A DNA stretch of 64,000 bases from Sugiyamaella lignohabitans. Taxonomy: Eukaryota; Ascomycota; Dipodascomycetes; Dipodascales; Trichomonascaceae. This document shows positions 10,074 through 21,725 of this stretch, one piece after another; positions within the stretch are counted from its first letter, which is position 1; the number at the start of each line of letters is the position of its first letter. The position numbers and the translations under genes were made by a program. The notes beneath the pieces were generated by a model that had not been told where the DNA came from, did not search any database, and saw only the letters and a program-made list of their open reading frames with translations. The stretch spans positions 1,364,001-1,428,000 of the forward strand of contig NC_031672.1 in NCBI RefSeq assembly GCF_001640025.1, in the 5' to 3' direction.

Positions 10074-13000
10074 ATGGTGACTGGGTCGGAACAAGAGTCG
10101 AAAGAGTCTTCTGGACCGATTGGCGACAGTGAGAATGGCAGCTATAGAAACTCGTCTTCCAGAGGAACGAGCTCGCTGAGCACGTCGTATATGGCGATTC
10201 AAGTTAACAACATTGACTGCTATCAGAAAGCACCCAGTTCGCTTGATATGGATAAATACACGGACATGCGATCTGATATAACGCTACCGCAGGTTCCTGT
10301 GATACGGATATTTGGAACCACTTCAACCGGTTATAACACACTTGTTCATGTCCATGGAGTTTTCCCGTACTTTTATATTCGCTACAAGGGTGGAACGAAC
10401 CCAGAACAAGGTGAGTACAGATAAGGACTAGTTGATAGAATCAGACTCAGTTCCACGGGGAAGAGTGGCGATTACTAACGTATGGTCTAGTGGAAGAACA
10501 TATTGCCTGGTTATATGTGGCAATTAACTCTGCCATGTGTAGTGCCTACCGAAGAGATCCTAACAACCCTAATAATGTGTTTGTGGCGAATATTGTTCTT
10601 TGCAAAGGCGTACCGTTCTACGGTTACCATGTAGGATGGTCACCATACTTGAAAATATATTTGTTGAATCCGTCTCATGTTACAAAATGTGCTGATTTGC
10701 TACGTACTGGTGCGATTCAGGGCATCCCCATGCAACCTTATGAATCACATATCCCACACACATTGCAGTTTTTGGCAGATTTCAATTTGTATGGGTGTGG
10801 ATGGATGAGAATATCGGATGCGTGGTTTCGAGGACCATTACCAGATGAGTTCTCTATTCAGAGTCCAGAAGGTAGAGGACTCGACATTAATAGCAGGATG
10901 CTCAGTAGAAATCATTTTTCAAGATTCTCATTTTCGGAGCTCGAGATTGATATTACTGCTGATTTTATTGAAAATCGCCATGATTTAATGCAGCACAATA
11001 TTCATGCAGATTTTGAAAGCGAACGAAAAATGTCTTTACCCAAAGATTATAAACATCTTATTAGTATGAGAGAGCTATGGAGAGAGGACTACGCAAAACG
11101 TCATGCTGCAGGCAATCTCTCCTATAAGCCGCCGCCTGATATTACACGTACTGGAGAAGAGCTAGCTTGGTCAAGACTTGAGGAGTTGGAACGTGACCTG
11201 GATGAACGGATAATTAGCGCAACGAAAGGAAAACCAGTACCGAAGTTGGAAACATTTGTAGACAAAGTTGAGTTTGATTCTTATATTCCTACTGCATTTG
11301 AAATTGTGGATTACATGTTCAGGAGAAAGCCTAAGCAGGTGAATATTGAGCCTGTAATAAGAGATGAAGGAAATGCTAATCATATCGATGAAGCTGACGG
11401 TCAGACTCTTGATGATAAGGGATCAGATACAGATGAAGCCGAAGATGAGGATATTGAGGATCCAAATGCTTTAGCAAATGAGGAAAAAATTGAGAGGGTG
11501 CCACAACTATCATTGAAAAGGTTATCTCAAGATAATAGCTTCTCGCTTTCTCAGAAGAAATCTAAGCTCTCGAGACGAGATACTACCGATTCATCGTTCT
11601 CCTACTTTTCAGAAGATTTCAATGCTGCTGTTAGAAAATCATCATTAGTGCTCTTGTCGCAAGGCGACTACCCTAGTGTCAGCTCTCATGGAGCTTCAAG
11701 ATTGGAGTCCATTTTGGAGAAATTTCATATAAAGAGTGCTCTTGGTCTTTGCGTATCTGCACCCAATAGATCAGAAGTTGCTTCAACTATGGAAGAGCTG
11801 GGTGAACCTTCAGTTATATATAAAGAACCATATTTCAGTAAACTGGAAGATGTACCTGAGGGCCCATTCGTGCATGCTGGTGTTGAATTTCGTCTGAAAT
11901 CTGACCACGTGAGTGATTTGCCAGAATTCGATTTCTCTGACCAGACATCCTTTAGTCCGATTGAATATCACCTGAGTAGTTACCAGCAGTTCCACTACCG
12001 TCCCAAAAGAACGGTTCAATATTTACCTCTACCTCCATCAAGACAGCAAGTTGAAGACTGGACAAAAGCATCACCAACTTCCACGGCCAAAAGGGAAAAG
12101 GCTAGAAAACCAGGTGCAGATAAACCCCAATTTCTTTCTCAGATCAACGGGCCAACTCAATGGAACCCTTACGGATACAAGTTTGCGTCCCAGAAGAAGA
12201 CAAGCCAGATTAGAAAACACATTAGTGACCGTGAAATGTCAGTTCTCGTGGTTGAAGTACATGTTAATACCAGGCCAGGAAAGCTGCCGAATCCTCAGCA
12301 TGATCCTGTTAGTATGATATTTTGGGGCTTTAAAAACAGTTTTGCTGATGAATTAGATCCTAAAAAGTCTGCATCTGGCGTGCTTGCTTATGGGGATGAC
12401 AGTTTGTATGACCAATTGGAATCTATTGGCAGCTCTAAACATGCTCTAGTACAAGTTGTTGATACTGAGTTAGAGCTGATCAATACGTTCGTTAGATTGG
12501 TTAGGTATTATGACCCGGATATTTTAAGTGGTTATGAGATCCACAACTCATCTTTAGGATACATAATCGAACGGGGACGTGAAAATTTCTCTGGTTACGA
12601 TTTGTGTGTGGAGCTATCAAGAGTACAATCAAACACAAACACTAAATTCAACGACCGATGGGGTTATACGCAAGCTTCGGCAATTAGGGTTACTGGCCGT
12701 CATATGTTGAATATATGGCGAGTAATTCGTCACGAGCTGAATCTACTCCAGTATACAATTGAAAATGTTGTATTTCACACTCTACATGATAGGATCCCTC
12801 ATTACAACCATGATGACTTGACTAAATGGACTCAATCGGGGCTAATTGCTTACTTGGAAATTGTCGTCAACTATTATCTCTCCAGGGTAGAGTATGATAT
12901 CAAGATTATAGATGACCAACATCTAATAACGAGGAATAGTGAACAGGCTAGACTCTTGGGAATCGATTTTTACTCTGTGCTGTCAAGAGGCTCACAGTAC

Positions 13001-14698
13001 AAGGTTGAGTCATCTATGACTAGATTGGCCAAAAAGGAGAACTTTATTATGATATCACCTAGCAAGAAACAGGTTGGCCAACAGAATGCTTTGGAGCATA
13101 TTCCTCTTGTCATGGAACCTTTGTCTGGTTACTATACAAGCCCGGTTCTTGTGCTTGATTTCCAGTCCTTGTATCCATCTATTGTGATTGCCTATAACTA
13201 TTGTTATTCTACCTGTCTTGGTAGGGTAAAATTTTGGAGAGGTCGTAACAAACTGGGTGTGATCGATCTGGATGTCGATTCTAAGCTTCTAGATGTATTG
13301 AAAGATGATTTGACTATTGCTCCGAACGGATTAATATTTGTCAAGGAAATACGTCGAAAGTCATTATTGGCCAAAATGCTGTCGGAAATTTTGGACACAC
13401 GAGTCATGGTCAAAGCCGGAATGAAACTCGATCAAGAACCAGGTTTTCAGAATATGATGAATAACCGGCAGTTGGCTCTGAAGTTGATTGCAAATGTAAC
13501 ATATGGTTATACATCGGCAACATATTCTGGACGGATGCCCTGTGCGGAGATTGCTGATAGTATAGTTCTCAGTGCGAGAGAAATACTGGAGAATACTATT
13601 CGGATCATAGGTGAGACTACCAAATGGGGAGCTGAAGTTGTATATGGAGACACGGATAGTATCTTCGTTCATCTTCCTGGAAAATCTAAGGACCAAGCAT
13701 TTGAGATTGGAAACGACATTGCGAATTATATTACAAGTATCAATCCGTCTCCCATCAAACTCAAGTTTGAAAAGGTGTATATGGGGAGTGTTCTATTGAC
13801 GAAGAAACGATACGTGGGGTATATGTATGAAACACCTGATCAGAAAGTACCTGTGTTTGATGCTAAAGGTATAGAGACGGTCCGAAGAGACGGTACACCA
13901 GCAGAACAGAAGATCGAAGAAAAGGCACTTCGACTGCTATTTGAGACATCTGATTTATCAAAAGTAAAAGAATTCCTGCATCAGCAATGGCGAAAGATTA
14001 TGACTGGTAACATTTCGGTTCAAGATTTTTGTTTTGCGAAAGAAGTACGAATGGGTACTTACAAGGAGGGCGGGACTCTGCCACCAGGAGCAGCAGTTAG
14101 TGCCAAAAAGATGGAGAAAGATGAAAGAGCAGAACCTCAATATCGTGAGAGAGTCCCTTATGTCGTCATTAGCGGACCACCTGGGTCTCGACTAGTCGAC
14201 CGATGTGTGTCACCAGATGAACTGGTGAACAATGCGAACTACTATCTTGATTCTGATTATTATATCAAGAAAAACCTGATCCCTCCGTTAGAGCGTATTT
14301 TTAATATCTTGGGAGCCAATGTTCAATCGTGGTATGACCAAATGCCTAAAGTTATAAGATTCCAGCCTATTAAAGGGAAAGGAGAGAATTTGCGAAACTA
14401 TATCAAATCTGCCTCGTGTATTATCTGCAAGGACAAGCAAACTAATGATGGTATATGCAGTGAGTGTCGAGAAGATCCTGCTGGTTCGATGCTGATACTT
14501 CAAAAAAGAATAAAATACAGTGAGGAAAAAGTTTTGGAGCTAGAAGCAATATGTAGAAATTGCTCTGGTATTAGTCCTGTCATGGAAGTCCGATGTGATT
14601 CTGGGGACTGCCCTATTTATTACTCGAGAAAAAGAGCTATAGCTAAGTTCGATGCTGTGGTCTCAGAAGATATGAGCTTGTTAGATTTAAATTGGTAA
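10074..14698 (+). CDS. REV3: DNA polymerase zeta catalytic subunit Rev3
   Basis: Two exons, join(10074..10410,10491..14698), 1514 aa, close to the 1504 aa of S. cerevisiae Rev3. The intron (80 nt) has donor GTGAGT and branch TACTAAC. B-family polymerase motifs are all present: motif A DFQSLYPSIV with D1002, motif B KLIANVTYGYTSA, and motif C YGDTDS with D1166 and D1168. The C-terminal domain has CysA (C-x2-C-x10-C-x2-C, 1422-1438, zinc) and CysB (CRNC...CDSGDC), which in this family binds a [4Fe-4S] cluster and recruits accessory subunits. The N-terminal Rev3-type domain includes VFPYFYIRY. Role: translesion synthesis with Rev7. The 3' end converges on MLH3, 117 bp apart. Confidence 0.97.
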
Positions 14699-14815
14699 TG
14701 ATTAATGACGTTAAATGAATTTATGAAACTATAATAAATAATAAATAAATATTCCATTACTGAATTAATAGACAAGAGTAATAAATAAATAAATCCTCTC
14801 TGATTAGCGTGTTCG

Positions 14816-17072
14816 TTAGATGGACATCAGAGGAACGGTAGTCGGCCTACCATGTGCACATTGGAAAGGAAAGTAGCATAGGGAAAGGTCGCGAATCAAG
14901 AGTTTGCATTCAGAAAGTGAAAGTTTGTCGCCAAACTTCACAGCAGAACGACAGGCAGTCATGTTTAACAAATCAAAAATAACCACCGGACAGCATCTAG
15001 ACAGTATTGGCCATGCGACAGATTCACTATTCATATCACTAACTTTGTGAGTACTATAGCTTTGCGGTATCCATATAGCCTTGGATACTTTCCCATAGAA
15101 CAAATCTCGTGCATGACTAACTACAAGTTTGTAAACAAAGCTGGCGTCTTCAAATTTGCTCTCCACAAGCAATGGCAAGTGTGACACTGCAACACTACGA
15201 CTAGCAGACGATATCTCGTATTTGACACCCCATTGCTCAAATATTAGTCTGTAATCTGCGAGAAGGGTCAAGTCGTCGTTTGATAGACCCTCTATTCTGA
15301 TAGGAGCCTTCACAGCCACTGCTTCATGCTGACTCTTAAAAGTACTAGTCATTAGTTTTTCCAGTATAACACGTTCGTCCGCGGCATGTTGGTCAACTAA
15401 AGCGAGGACTGGATACTCACTCGTGGCTCTCATTTTCACCATGATGAATTTGTCGTCAACTTGTGCAATAACTTCACAATTCTCTATATCTTCTTTAACA
15501 AGCTTTTGAGACGATGATTCTTGTGAAAAAGAAGAGAAGTATTTTGAGGTTTCTGATGAAAGTGATGGAATCTCTGGTTCACTGACTTTTGTGGCTTCAA
15601 TCCCAGCGGACTCTTGTAAATGCTCGTTGAAATCAAAGCTGCCGCTTCCAGAATTCTCTTTATCATGCGCCTGTGACTCTCCGGATTCTCCTTTCTGTTT
15701 ACCTTTCTGTTTCTTCGATACTCTCATATCAATCTTTCGGTTATTTTCAGACGCCCTTTTCGTCAGTAACCTCTCGCCTTTCAGTTTATATCCTCTTGCA
15801 ATCAAACACTCAGAGACAGCCGTCACCAATACTTTTTTCAGAATATTTCTAGCATCAGCATTGAAATCTTCAATTTCTGGGTTATAATGTAATGCTTTAA
15901 TTGACAGGATAAACGGACTTTTTGAATTCTGCTTCCCCCTCCTGGACCGCTCTCCACAACAATAATCGCTTGCCTGAAGAAGAGTATCTACTTCTTGACA
16001 CAGTTTCGAGCTGCTTTCTAGTCTTTTTCCATTTATAAGAATATGTTGGAAAGTTGTTGGTGCTGCTGGGACAAGTTGTCTACTAATAATCCCATATACA
16101 GCCAAATCACCAGAGTCGTCAACATAGTCAATGCGATCCCATTGAGCAACAGCACTGTTGTGCATGGCTCGCAAAACAGCTACTTCTCTAGGTATATAGC
16201 CACTAGTACCTTCTACCACACTGGTAATTGATAAAATCGACGTTAAATTGGCAGGATTCGCGATGTTGAAAACCTCGGTCAAACTGGTCTTGTTGTGTTG
16301 ATATACGGTGAAACTGACGTCGGGGAATTGGACCAGCAGTGGCACAAGCTGAAATTTAAGTTCTTGCACATGAGTATTCCAGTTATTACTCAACATTACC
16401 TTTCTCCTTACGGGCATAGAATCAAACAGATCTGACACTGACACAAACGTGCCATGGCGGGCCAGTCTCATAATCTTGTTACCCATTACAGCTTTGAAAT
16501 TGCGCTTTTTGTTTTTGTGTACCATGATCTGATAAGCACTTGCACCTGCACACTTTGATTCTATCTCGAGCAACGACGACTCGGCTATGGCTGCCAGTGC
16601 CAAGCCCCTGTATCCAAATACAGCTCTCGTGCTTCCATACTTTGAGGTATCTAATCCGTATCTGTTAGTATACTTTCAATAAGGCTTTATCCTCAGAATT
16701 GAGTCTCAGAAGCAGAAAAACTTGTATACAACCTCACCGCCACAACCAGAGTGTAGTAGTAACCTAAAGTCAGCGGCCGATTTGCACTGCCGAGTCAAAA
16801 CTAATTCACTTACGATTCTGTTTGGCCACATTGATCATATCGTGTACAGGTATACCATGTCCATTATCACTAACACTGAAATTCAGCAGCTTTGGATCCA
16901 GAGTGACAGCAACTTTTGTGGCCCTTGCATCGAGGCTGTTCTTCACCAATTCAACGACACATTTTGTGAAGCTCGGAGCCTCGATTTGTAAAGAAAACTT
17001 GACTGCCACATCGCGAGCCAGTTTCTGGATCCTCGGCGTCGCCAGCTCTTTGTTATTGACAACCAGGTCCAT
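14816..17072 (-). CDS. MLH3: MutL homologue Mlh3 (mismatch repair / meiotic endonuclease)
   Basis: Two exons, complement(join(14816..16650,16814..17072)), 697 aa, near the 715 aa of S. cerevisiae Mlh3. The GHKL ATPase N terminus shows VVELVKNSLDA, VSDNGHGI and, after the 163-nt intron, TSKYGS...FGYRG. The C-terminal endonuclease motifs are intact: DQHAADE(RVIL)E at 506-517, ACRSAVKFGDKLS and CAHGRPT. Mlh3 is chosen over Pms1 by length and by the shape of the N terminus and DQHA motif. An upstream in-frame GTG adds seven residues, but the ATG at 17072 fits better. Role: partner of Mlh1 in crossover resolution and mismatch repair. Confidence 0.92.
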
Positions 17073-17285
17073 CTTCCCTCCGGCAAACCACACTCACTTC
17101 ACTACTATCAACCAGCCATCTGTGACCTACAATGTCACAGCCTGATCTGTACCGATTAATAAATTGAAATGTCCACCCTTACCCTAATCAATCTGCATGC
17201 TCTATCTTATCTTATCAGCCATGCAAACCAAGACCCTGAACCCTTCCTCCAAATCCCCAAAATCCTGCTCATCCTCCCCACAAAA

Positions 17286-17345
17286 CGACTCCAGCGAAGC
17301 GAGAGGAGTAGCGGGGTCTGGGGCGGAGCCCCAGCCGCCGGAGGC
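17286..17345 (-). repeat. GC-rich hairpin repeat, copy 9 (class A variant)
   Basis: Has ACTCCAGCGAAGCGAG in place of ACTCGAGCGAAGCGAG. Lies back to back with copy 10. Confidence 0.9.
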
Positions 17346-17366
17346 GACGCGCACCGGGCCAGACCT

Positions 17367-17426
17367 GCTTCCGGCGGCTGGGGCTCCGCCCCAGACCCCG
17401 CTGCTCCTCTCGCTTCGCTCGAGTCG
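17367..17426 (+). repeat. GC-rich hairpin repeat, copy 10 (class A)
   Basis: Near-consensus copy; the first bases are CTTCCGG rather than CCTCCGG. Confidence 0.9.
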
Positions 17427-17496
17427 TTACGCAGGGACACGGTCAGGCTTATTATTTACGGAGAGTGTGAAAAGGAGAGCCTGGTAGTATGGTTTG

Positions 17497-17504
17497 TCAC
17501 GTGA
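17497..17504. promoter_or_regulatory. TCACGTGA palindrome in the RPS9 promoter
   Basis: Exact Cbf1-type E-box, 210 bp upstream of the RPS9 start and 30 bp upstream of the CArG box. Cbf1 with Tbf1 controls ribosomal protein genes in Candida, so a role here is plausible inference. Confidence 0.5.
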
Positions 17505-17533
17505 GCGTTTGGTTGTTAGGTGTGAAATAATTA

Positions 17534-17543
17534 CCTATTTAGG
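17534..17543. promoter_or_regulatory. CArG (Mcm1-type) box upstream of RPS9
   Basis: CCTATTTAGG matches CC(A/T)6GG. It lies 164 bp upstream of the ATG, within ATTACCTATTTAGGAAA. The RPL21 promoter has the near-identical ATTACCTAAATAGGAAA at a similar distance. Confidence 0.6.
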
Positions 17544-17706
17544 AAATATGTACGGGCTTTTCACAGTCACTGTGCTGCACACGCAACATGCGCCGACTCA
17601 CATTGTCAAATTGTTCACGCTTCACCAAAAGCACGATACACAATATCAAGTTCTCCTGTAGGAATTCGAAGCTTCTCTCGACAAAACACAGTTTCGCCAG
17701 TCCAAC

Positions 17707-18799
17707 ATGGTTTGTACGTATTAATTTGAGAGAGTGAGAGTTTGTAGAACGTGGATACAACGGGAATCAAGACAGCATTGCAAGAATGGTTTTATCATTT
17801 ATCAACGAATAGCGAGGACGAGCTCCGAAATATGGATATTGAACGACAGGCTACGACACGATAATAGTGGGTCGAGCTTTAAATACGACGAGAGTTTGAG
17901 ACTCTGATGGGAGTCTTGATGTTTATTTCTTGTTTATTGGAAACTGAAAACTGATTTGAATCTCGATTTGAACGTTAAGTTTGTATGAGGGATCAGATAT
18001 CGACCAAAAGCGTACTATCGACAGATTGGAATTTTAAAGATAACATGAATAGACAACTACAATGGTCAGTAGTTGGTTTACATTGTCTCAGCAAATTTAT
18101 GAAATCTAGACGACTATGACGATAAAACTATTTTTGATAATGCTAATGCTCGCGATGATTCGAAAAGTATCCACTAACCTAGTTACCCACTCATGAAAGT
18201 GAAAAAAAACATAAACTAACAAATATGCAGCCGCCCCAAGAAGATACTCCAAGACTTACTCAGTCCCTAAGCGAGCTTACGACTCCGCCCGTTTGGACGC
18301 CGAGCTCAAGCTCGACGGTGAATACGGTCTTAAGAACAAGAGAGAAATCTACAGAATTGCTCTTCAACTTTCTAAGATTCGTCGTGCCGCCCGTGACCTT
18401 TTGACCCGTGATGAGAAGGACCCCAAGCGTCTTTTCGAGGGTAACGCCCTTATCAGACGTCTTGTGCGTGTCGGTGTCCTCAGTGAAGACAAGATGAAGC
18501 TCGATTACGTCTTGGCTCTCCGTATCGAAGATTTCTTGGAGAGACGTCTCCAAACCCAAGTTTTCAAGCTTGGTCTTGCCAAGTCTATCCACCACGCTCG
18601 TGTCCTCATTTCTCAAAGACACATCCGTGTTGGTAAGCAAATCGTCAACGTTCCTTCATTCCTTGTCCGTCTTGACTCTCAAAAGCATATCGATTTCGCC
18701 CTTAACTCTCCTTACGGTGGTGGCCGTCCTGGTCGTGTTAAGAGAAGAAACCAAGGCAAGGCTTCTGAGGAGGCTGCTGCCGAGGAGGACGAAGAGTAA
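17707..18799 (+). CDS. RPS9: 40S ribosomal protein uS4 (Rps9)
   Basis: Two exons, join(17707..17713,18231..18799), 191 aa. Exon 1 is seven bases (ATG GTT T) before donor GTACGT. The 517-nt intron ends with ACTAAC...GCAG. Mature N terminus reads [24 protein letters not shown], matching the family. The body is highly conserved: [26 protein letters not shown] and the S4 RNA-binding domain [14 protein letters not shown]...[17 protein letters not shown]. The C-terminal tail is basic, then acidic. The tiny first exon is inferred from frame, donor and family start; another upstream ATG with a GT donor is possible but none fits better. Codon use is strongly biased, as in highly expressed genes. Confidence 0.93.
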
Positions 18800-19559
18800 A
18801 CATTTTACTTAACACAAAAATAATTTAGTAGAAATGTCTTTTCTGTAAAAAATATATATGAGATCACCCTGATTTGCAAGGAAGTTCAAGCTCCGCTTAG
18901 CATTCGTTTATGACTGTTAGATTGAAGTGGGATTTAAAAGATATAGATTTCAAAGTTCTATAGTTTGATAAATTTAGGAGCTTGGATTGAATAGTAGTGG
19001 AGGCTCTGAAGTGAGTTGAATGCCGGGTAACAATTAAATGGAATGCAATGTTGGTAAAATGCAATGTTAGAATTCCAATGCTGGTAGATGAAATGCAATG
19101 TTAAAATAGGAAGTTCAAGTCCAGAAAATCAAGATAAAATCAACTGTTGGACCATGAGCTGTTAGAATTGAATGTCAATCAATAGAATTAGCCAATTGCA
19201 TTTATATCGAAACGAAGTCCAGTATTTCTAGTTTATTCACAGGTTTTGGCACAATCGCGAGGATAACTTCAGCGATGGTGATCCCCGTTTTAGTCATGTC
19301 GATCGTTTCATTTACCCCAGTCAAAACAACCTTCCCGGACAGCTATAATCCTAGAAATAACTTTTAATGACTCCAATCACCATATAGTTTTAATAAATCT
19401 TTCGATATTTTCAATTAGTTAGAAATATATGAAGTTATGTCCTTGTGAAAACTGTCCGACCCCGTTTAACAGATATTATTTTTCAGTTGCCAAAATCTAT
19501 TCTAGCAGACCCTAAACTGGCTCAACCACCCAACCCAATCATCCCGGGTCCTCGACGCC

Positions 19560-19619
19560 CGACTCGAGCGAAGCGAGAGGAGCCACGGGGTCTGGGGCGA
19601 AGCCCCAGCCGCCGGAGGC
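19560..19619 (-). repeat. GC-rich hairpin repeat, copy 11 (class A)
   Basis: Hairpin 1 loop reads GAA on this strand. Flank CTCGACGCCC next to the tail recurs at other copies, so the family may extend beyond the core. Confidence 0.9.
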
Positions 19620-19685
19620 ACCGTGGACCCTGATGGACACTCAGGGTCTATAGGGTTCGGGTATTTGCGTGCCCTAGATTAATTA

Positions 19686-19695
19686 CCTAAATAGG
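19686..19695. promoter_or_regulatory. CArG (Mcm1-type) box upstream of RPL21
   Basis: CCTAAATAGG matches CC(A/T)6GG and lies 168 bp upstream of the ATG, almost the same spacing as in RPS9. Flanks ATTA and AAA are shared too. Confidence 0.6.
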
Positions 19696-19862
19696 AAAGT
19701 GGTACAAAGAGTGGACTCATATTTACACTGAAAAATTCAAACCGACTCTTTTCTTGCATCGTCACCCGCCGTGCTACAGCCTGCAACTGAGCCATAGTAC
19801 TGTTGACCTTCGATTTGGATTTTCTACTTCACATCACCTAACGAAATAATCAAGCATCAAAA

Positions 19863-20823
19863 ATGGGTAAAAGGTAAGCCCATACGCGATGACTGGACAC
19901 GAGTTGAGTAATGAACGAGGCAATGAAGAATATATCAGAGAATTTTGGGTTCGATAGCGTCTGTCAACGAAGTATACTCGACGTCAAAGGCCTCACGAAC
20001 TAGTACAAAGTTTGGTCGACAAAATAGTCTTAATCACTATTCAGTAATTTCGATAAAGAAAATGGGTTTCTGTTTATTCGAGCGTCGTTTCTCACATTAA
20101 AGCTCTTTTTCAACAATGTTCGAGGTTCATTCAACGTCAGTGAGAAATGTATTTGAAAATCTGAAGAATTTGTGTCCAATATAGGCACTTAGAATACGAC
20201 ATCCGACAAGTCAATAGTGACTTCACCACACTCTACCACTTTGTATCCCTCGTTTTATTTCCCATTTTTCTCAACTTTTTTTCTTGTTCGTTCATTATTC
20301 AGTTTACTCGCCAGTCTAAACCACCTACACACCAACACCATACTAACAAAATAACAGTCGCGGTTACAGATCTGGCACTCGTTACGCCTTCTCTCGTGAC
20401 TTCAAGAAGCACGGAACTATCCCTCTTTCCATCTACTTGAAGACCTACAAGGTCGGTGATATCGTTGACATCAAGGCCAATGGTGCCATCCAAAAGGGTA
20501 TGCCCCACAAGTTCTACCACGGTAAGACCGGTATTGTCTACAACATCACCAAGTCTTCTGTCGGTGTCATTGTCCAAAAGGTCGTTGGTAACAGATACAT
20601 TGAGAAGCGTGTCAACCTCCGTGTTGAGCACGTCAAGCACTCCAAGTGCAGACAAGAGTTCCTCAACAGAGTCAAGGAGAACGCTGCCAAGAAGATCGAG
20701 GCCAGAGAGAAGGGTGAGCGTGTTGAGCTCAAGAGACAACCCGCCAAGCCAAGAGATGCCCGCACCATCAGCTTGACTGCTCCCGAGACCATCGCTCCTG
20801 TTGCTTACGAGACTTTCATTTAA
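19863..20823 (+). CDS. RPL21: 60S ribosomal protein eL21 (Rpl21)
   Basis: Two exons, join(19863..19873,20358..20823), 158 aa. Exon 1 is ATGGGTAAAAG, then donor GTAAGC. The 484-nt intron ends TACTAACAAAATAACAG. The protein reads MGKSRGYRSGTRYAFSRDFKKHG and continues with YKVGDIVDIKANGAIQKGMPHKFYHGKTG and NLRVEHVKHSKCRQEFL, ending APVAYETFI, all diagnostic of eL21. A long intron right behind a tiny first exon is typical of yeast ribosomal protein genes and is shared with RPS9 next door. Confidence 0.97.
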
Positions 20824-20900
20824 ACGATTCCATGTTTATAATCAAAATAAAATATCCCTAAAATGTGTACTGATAACCTCTGATTTCTGTTTTGTGGTCT

Positions 20901-20960
20901 GCCTCCGGCGGCTGGGGCTCTGCCCCAGACCCCGCTGCTCCTCTCGCTTCGCCCGAGTCG
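20901..20960 (+). repeat. GC-rich hairpin repeat, copy 12 (class A)
   Basis: Hairpin 1 loop TCT; tail has CGCCCGAG. Pairs head to head with copy 13. Confidence 0.9.
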
Positions 20961-21024
20961 GGCGTCTGGGTCTCTACGTTTTACGGTTTAACTCCTGGCG
21001 AGCTAGCACTGGATCCTCTACGCC

Positions 21025-21084
21025 CGACTCGAGCGAAGCGAGAGGAGCAGCGGGGTCTGGGGCGGAGCCCCAGCCGCCGGAGGC
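21025..21084 (-). repeat. GC-rich hairpin repeat, copy 13 (class A)
   Basis: Near-consensus copy facing copy 12 across 64 bp. Confidence 0.9.
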
Positions 21085-21725
21085 AGGAAGGGTCCGATGG
21101 ACAGGGTCCTGGCGCAGGGGCTCTGCATGGTGCAACGGTGGTGCGTGAGGCTGGAAAGTTTCAAAAAAAATTGTGGCTTGCATATCAGGAAGTGAGGCAA
21201 ACTGGTATATTTCAGGCTATTATTTATTTCAACTGTGAGTGGATCAGAATTTATTTTTTCCTGTCTTTGAACAGTTTTGAATCGAAAAAGGCAGGCTGTT
21301 GGTTCGCGGAGTTGGTTTTAGAAACTCTGTGATTTAAAGTTAGATTTTCTCAGCTGCTGGAAGATACAGGTGTGGAGCGATTAAGTCTGCAGTTGAGAGC
21401 ACTTGGTACTGGGACTTGTCTGTTGAAGGCGCAAAAGTTTATTCAAAAGTTTTGGGTTTGATATCGGAAACGGAAAGTCAGTGGTAGATAAGGGACTGTT
21501 CGTTTTGTTGTTTTTCGAGCTGTGTGGTTTTTGGTTTTATTCTTTCGTTTTGTAATTAGGATCACCTCATCTGAATCTTTGATAAAGAGAGTGGTAGTGG
21601 TAGTGGTGTTTATGAGCTGATCTGTGCGATTTAGTATCATAAGAGATCCATAGATTCAATCGGATTGGTAGCTGTATTACCACTAGGACGAAAAAAGTTT
21701 GAAAAAAGGTTTAAAAAGAGCGAAT

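Larger units (their letters stand above)
17073..17706. other. Intergenic MLH3/RPS9 with back-to-back repeat pair
   Basis: Holds repeat copies 9 and 10 in tail-out (R then F) order, 21 bp apart, then the RPS9 promoter with a TCACGTGA and a CArG box. The long frames across 17169-17504 on both strands are repeat translations, not genes. Confidence 0.65.
18800..19862. other. Intergenic between RPS9 and RPL21
   Basis: AT-rich DNA with short imperfect direct repeats of AATGCAATGTT near 19040-19105, hairpin repeat copy 11, and the CArG box of the RPL21 promoter. No gene seen. Confidence 0.55.
20824..21725. other. Intergenic with facing repeat pair
   Basis: Contains repeat copies 12 and 13 and about 600 bp of promoter DNA ahead of RIM2. 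Long open frames over 20801-21332 come from the repeats. No gene seen. Confidence 0.6.

Noticed and set aside
17714..18230. snoRNA in the RPS9 intron (also checked in the RPL21 intron)
   Set aside because: Only a loose C-box-like word was found, without a matching D box or terminal stem.
20974..21332. Overlapping frames on both strands near 21 kb
   Set aside because: They exist only because the repeat pair lacks stops.
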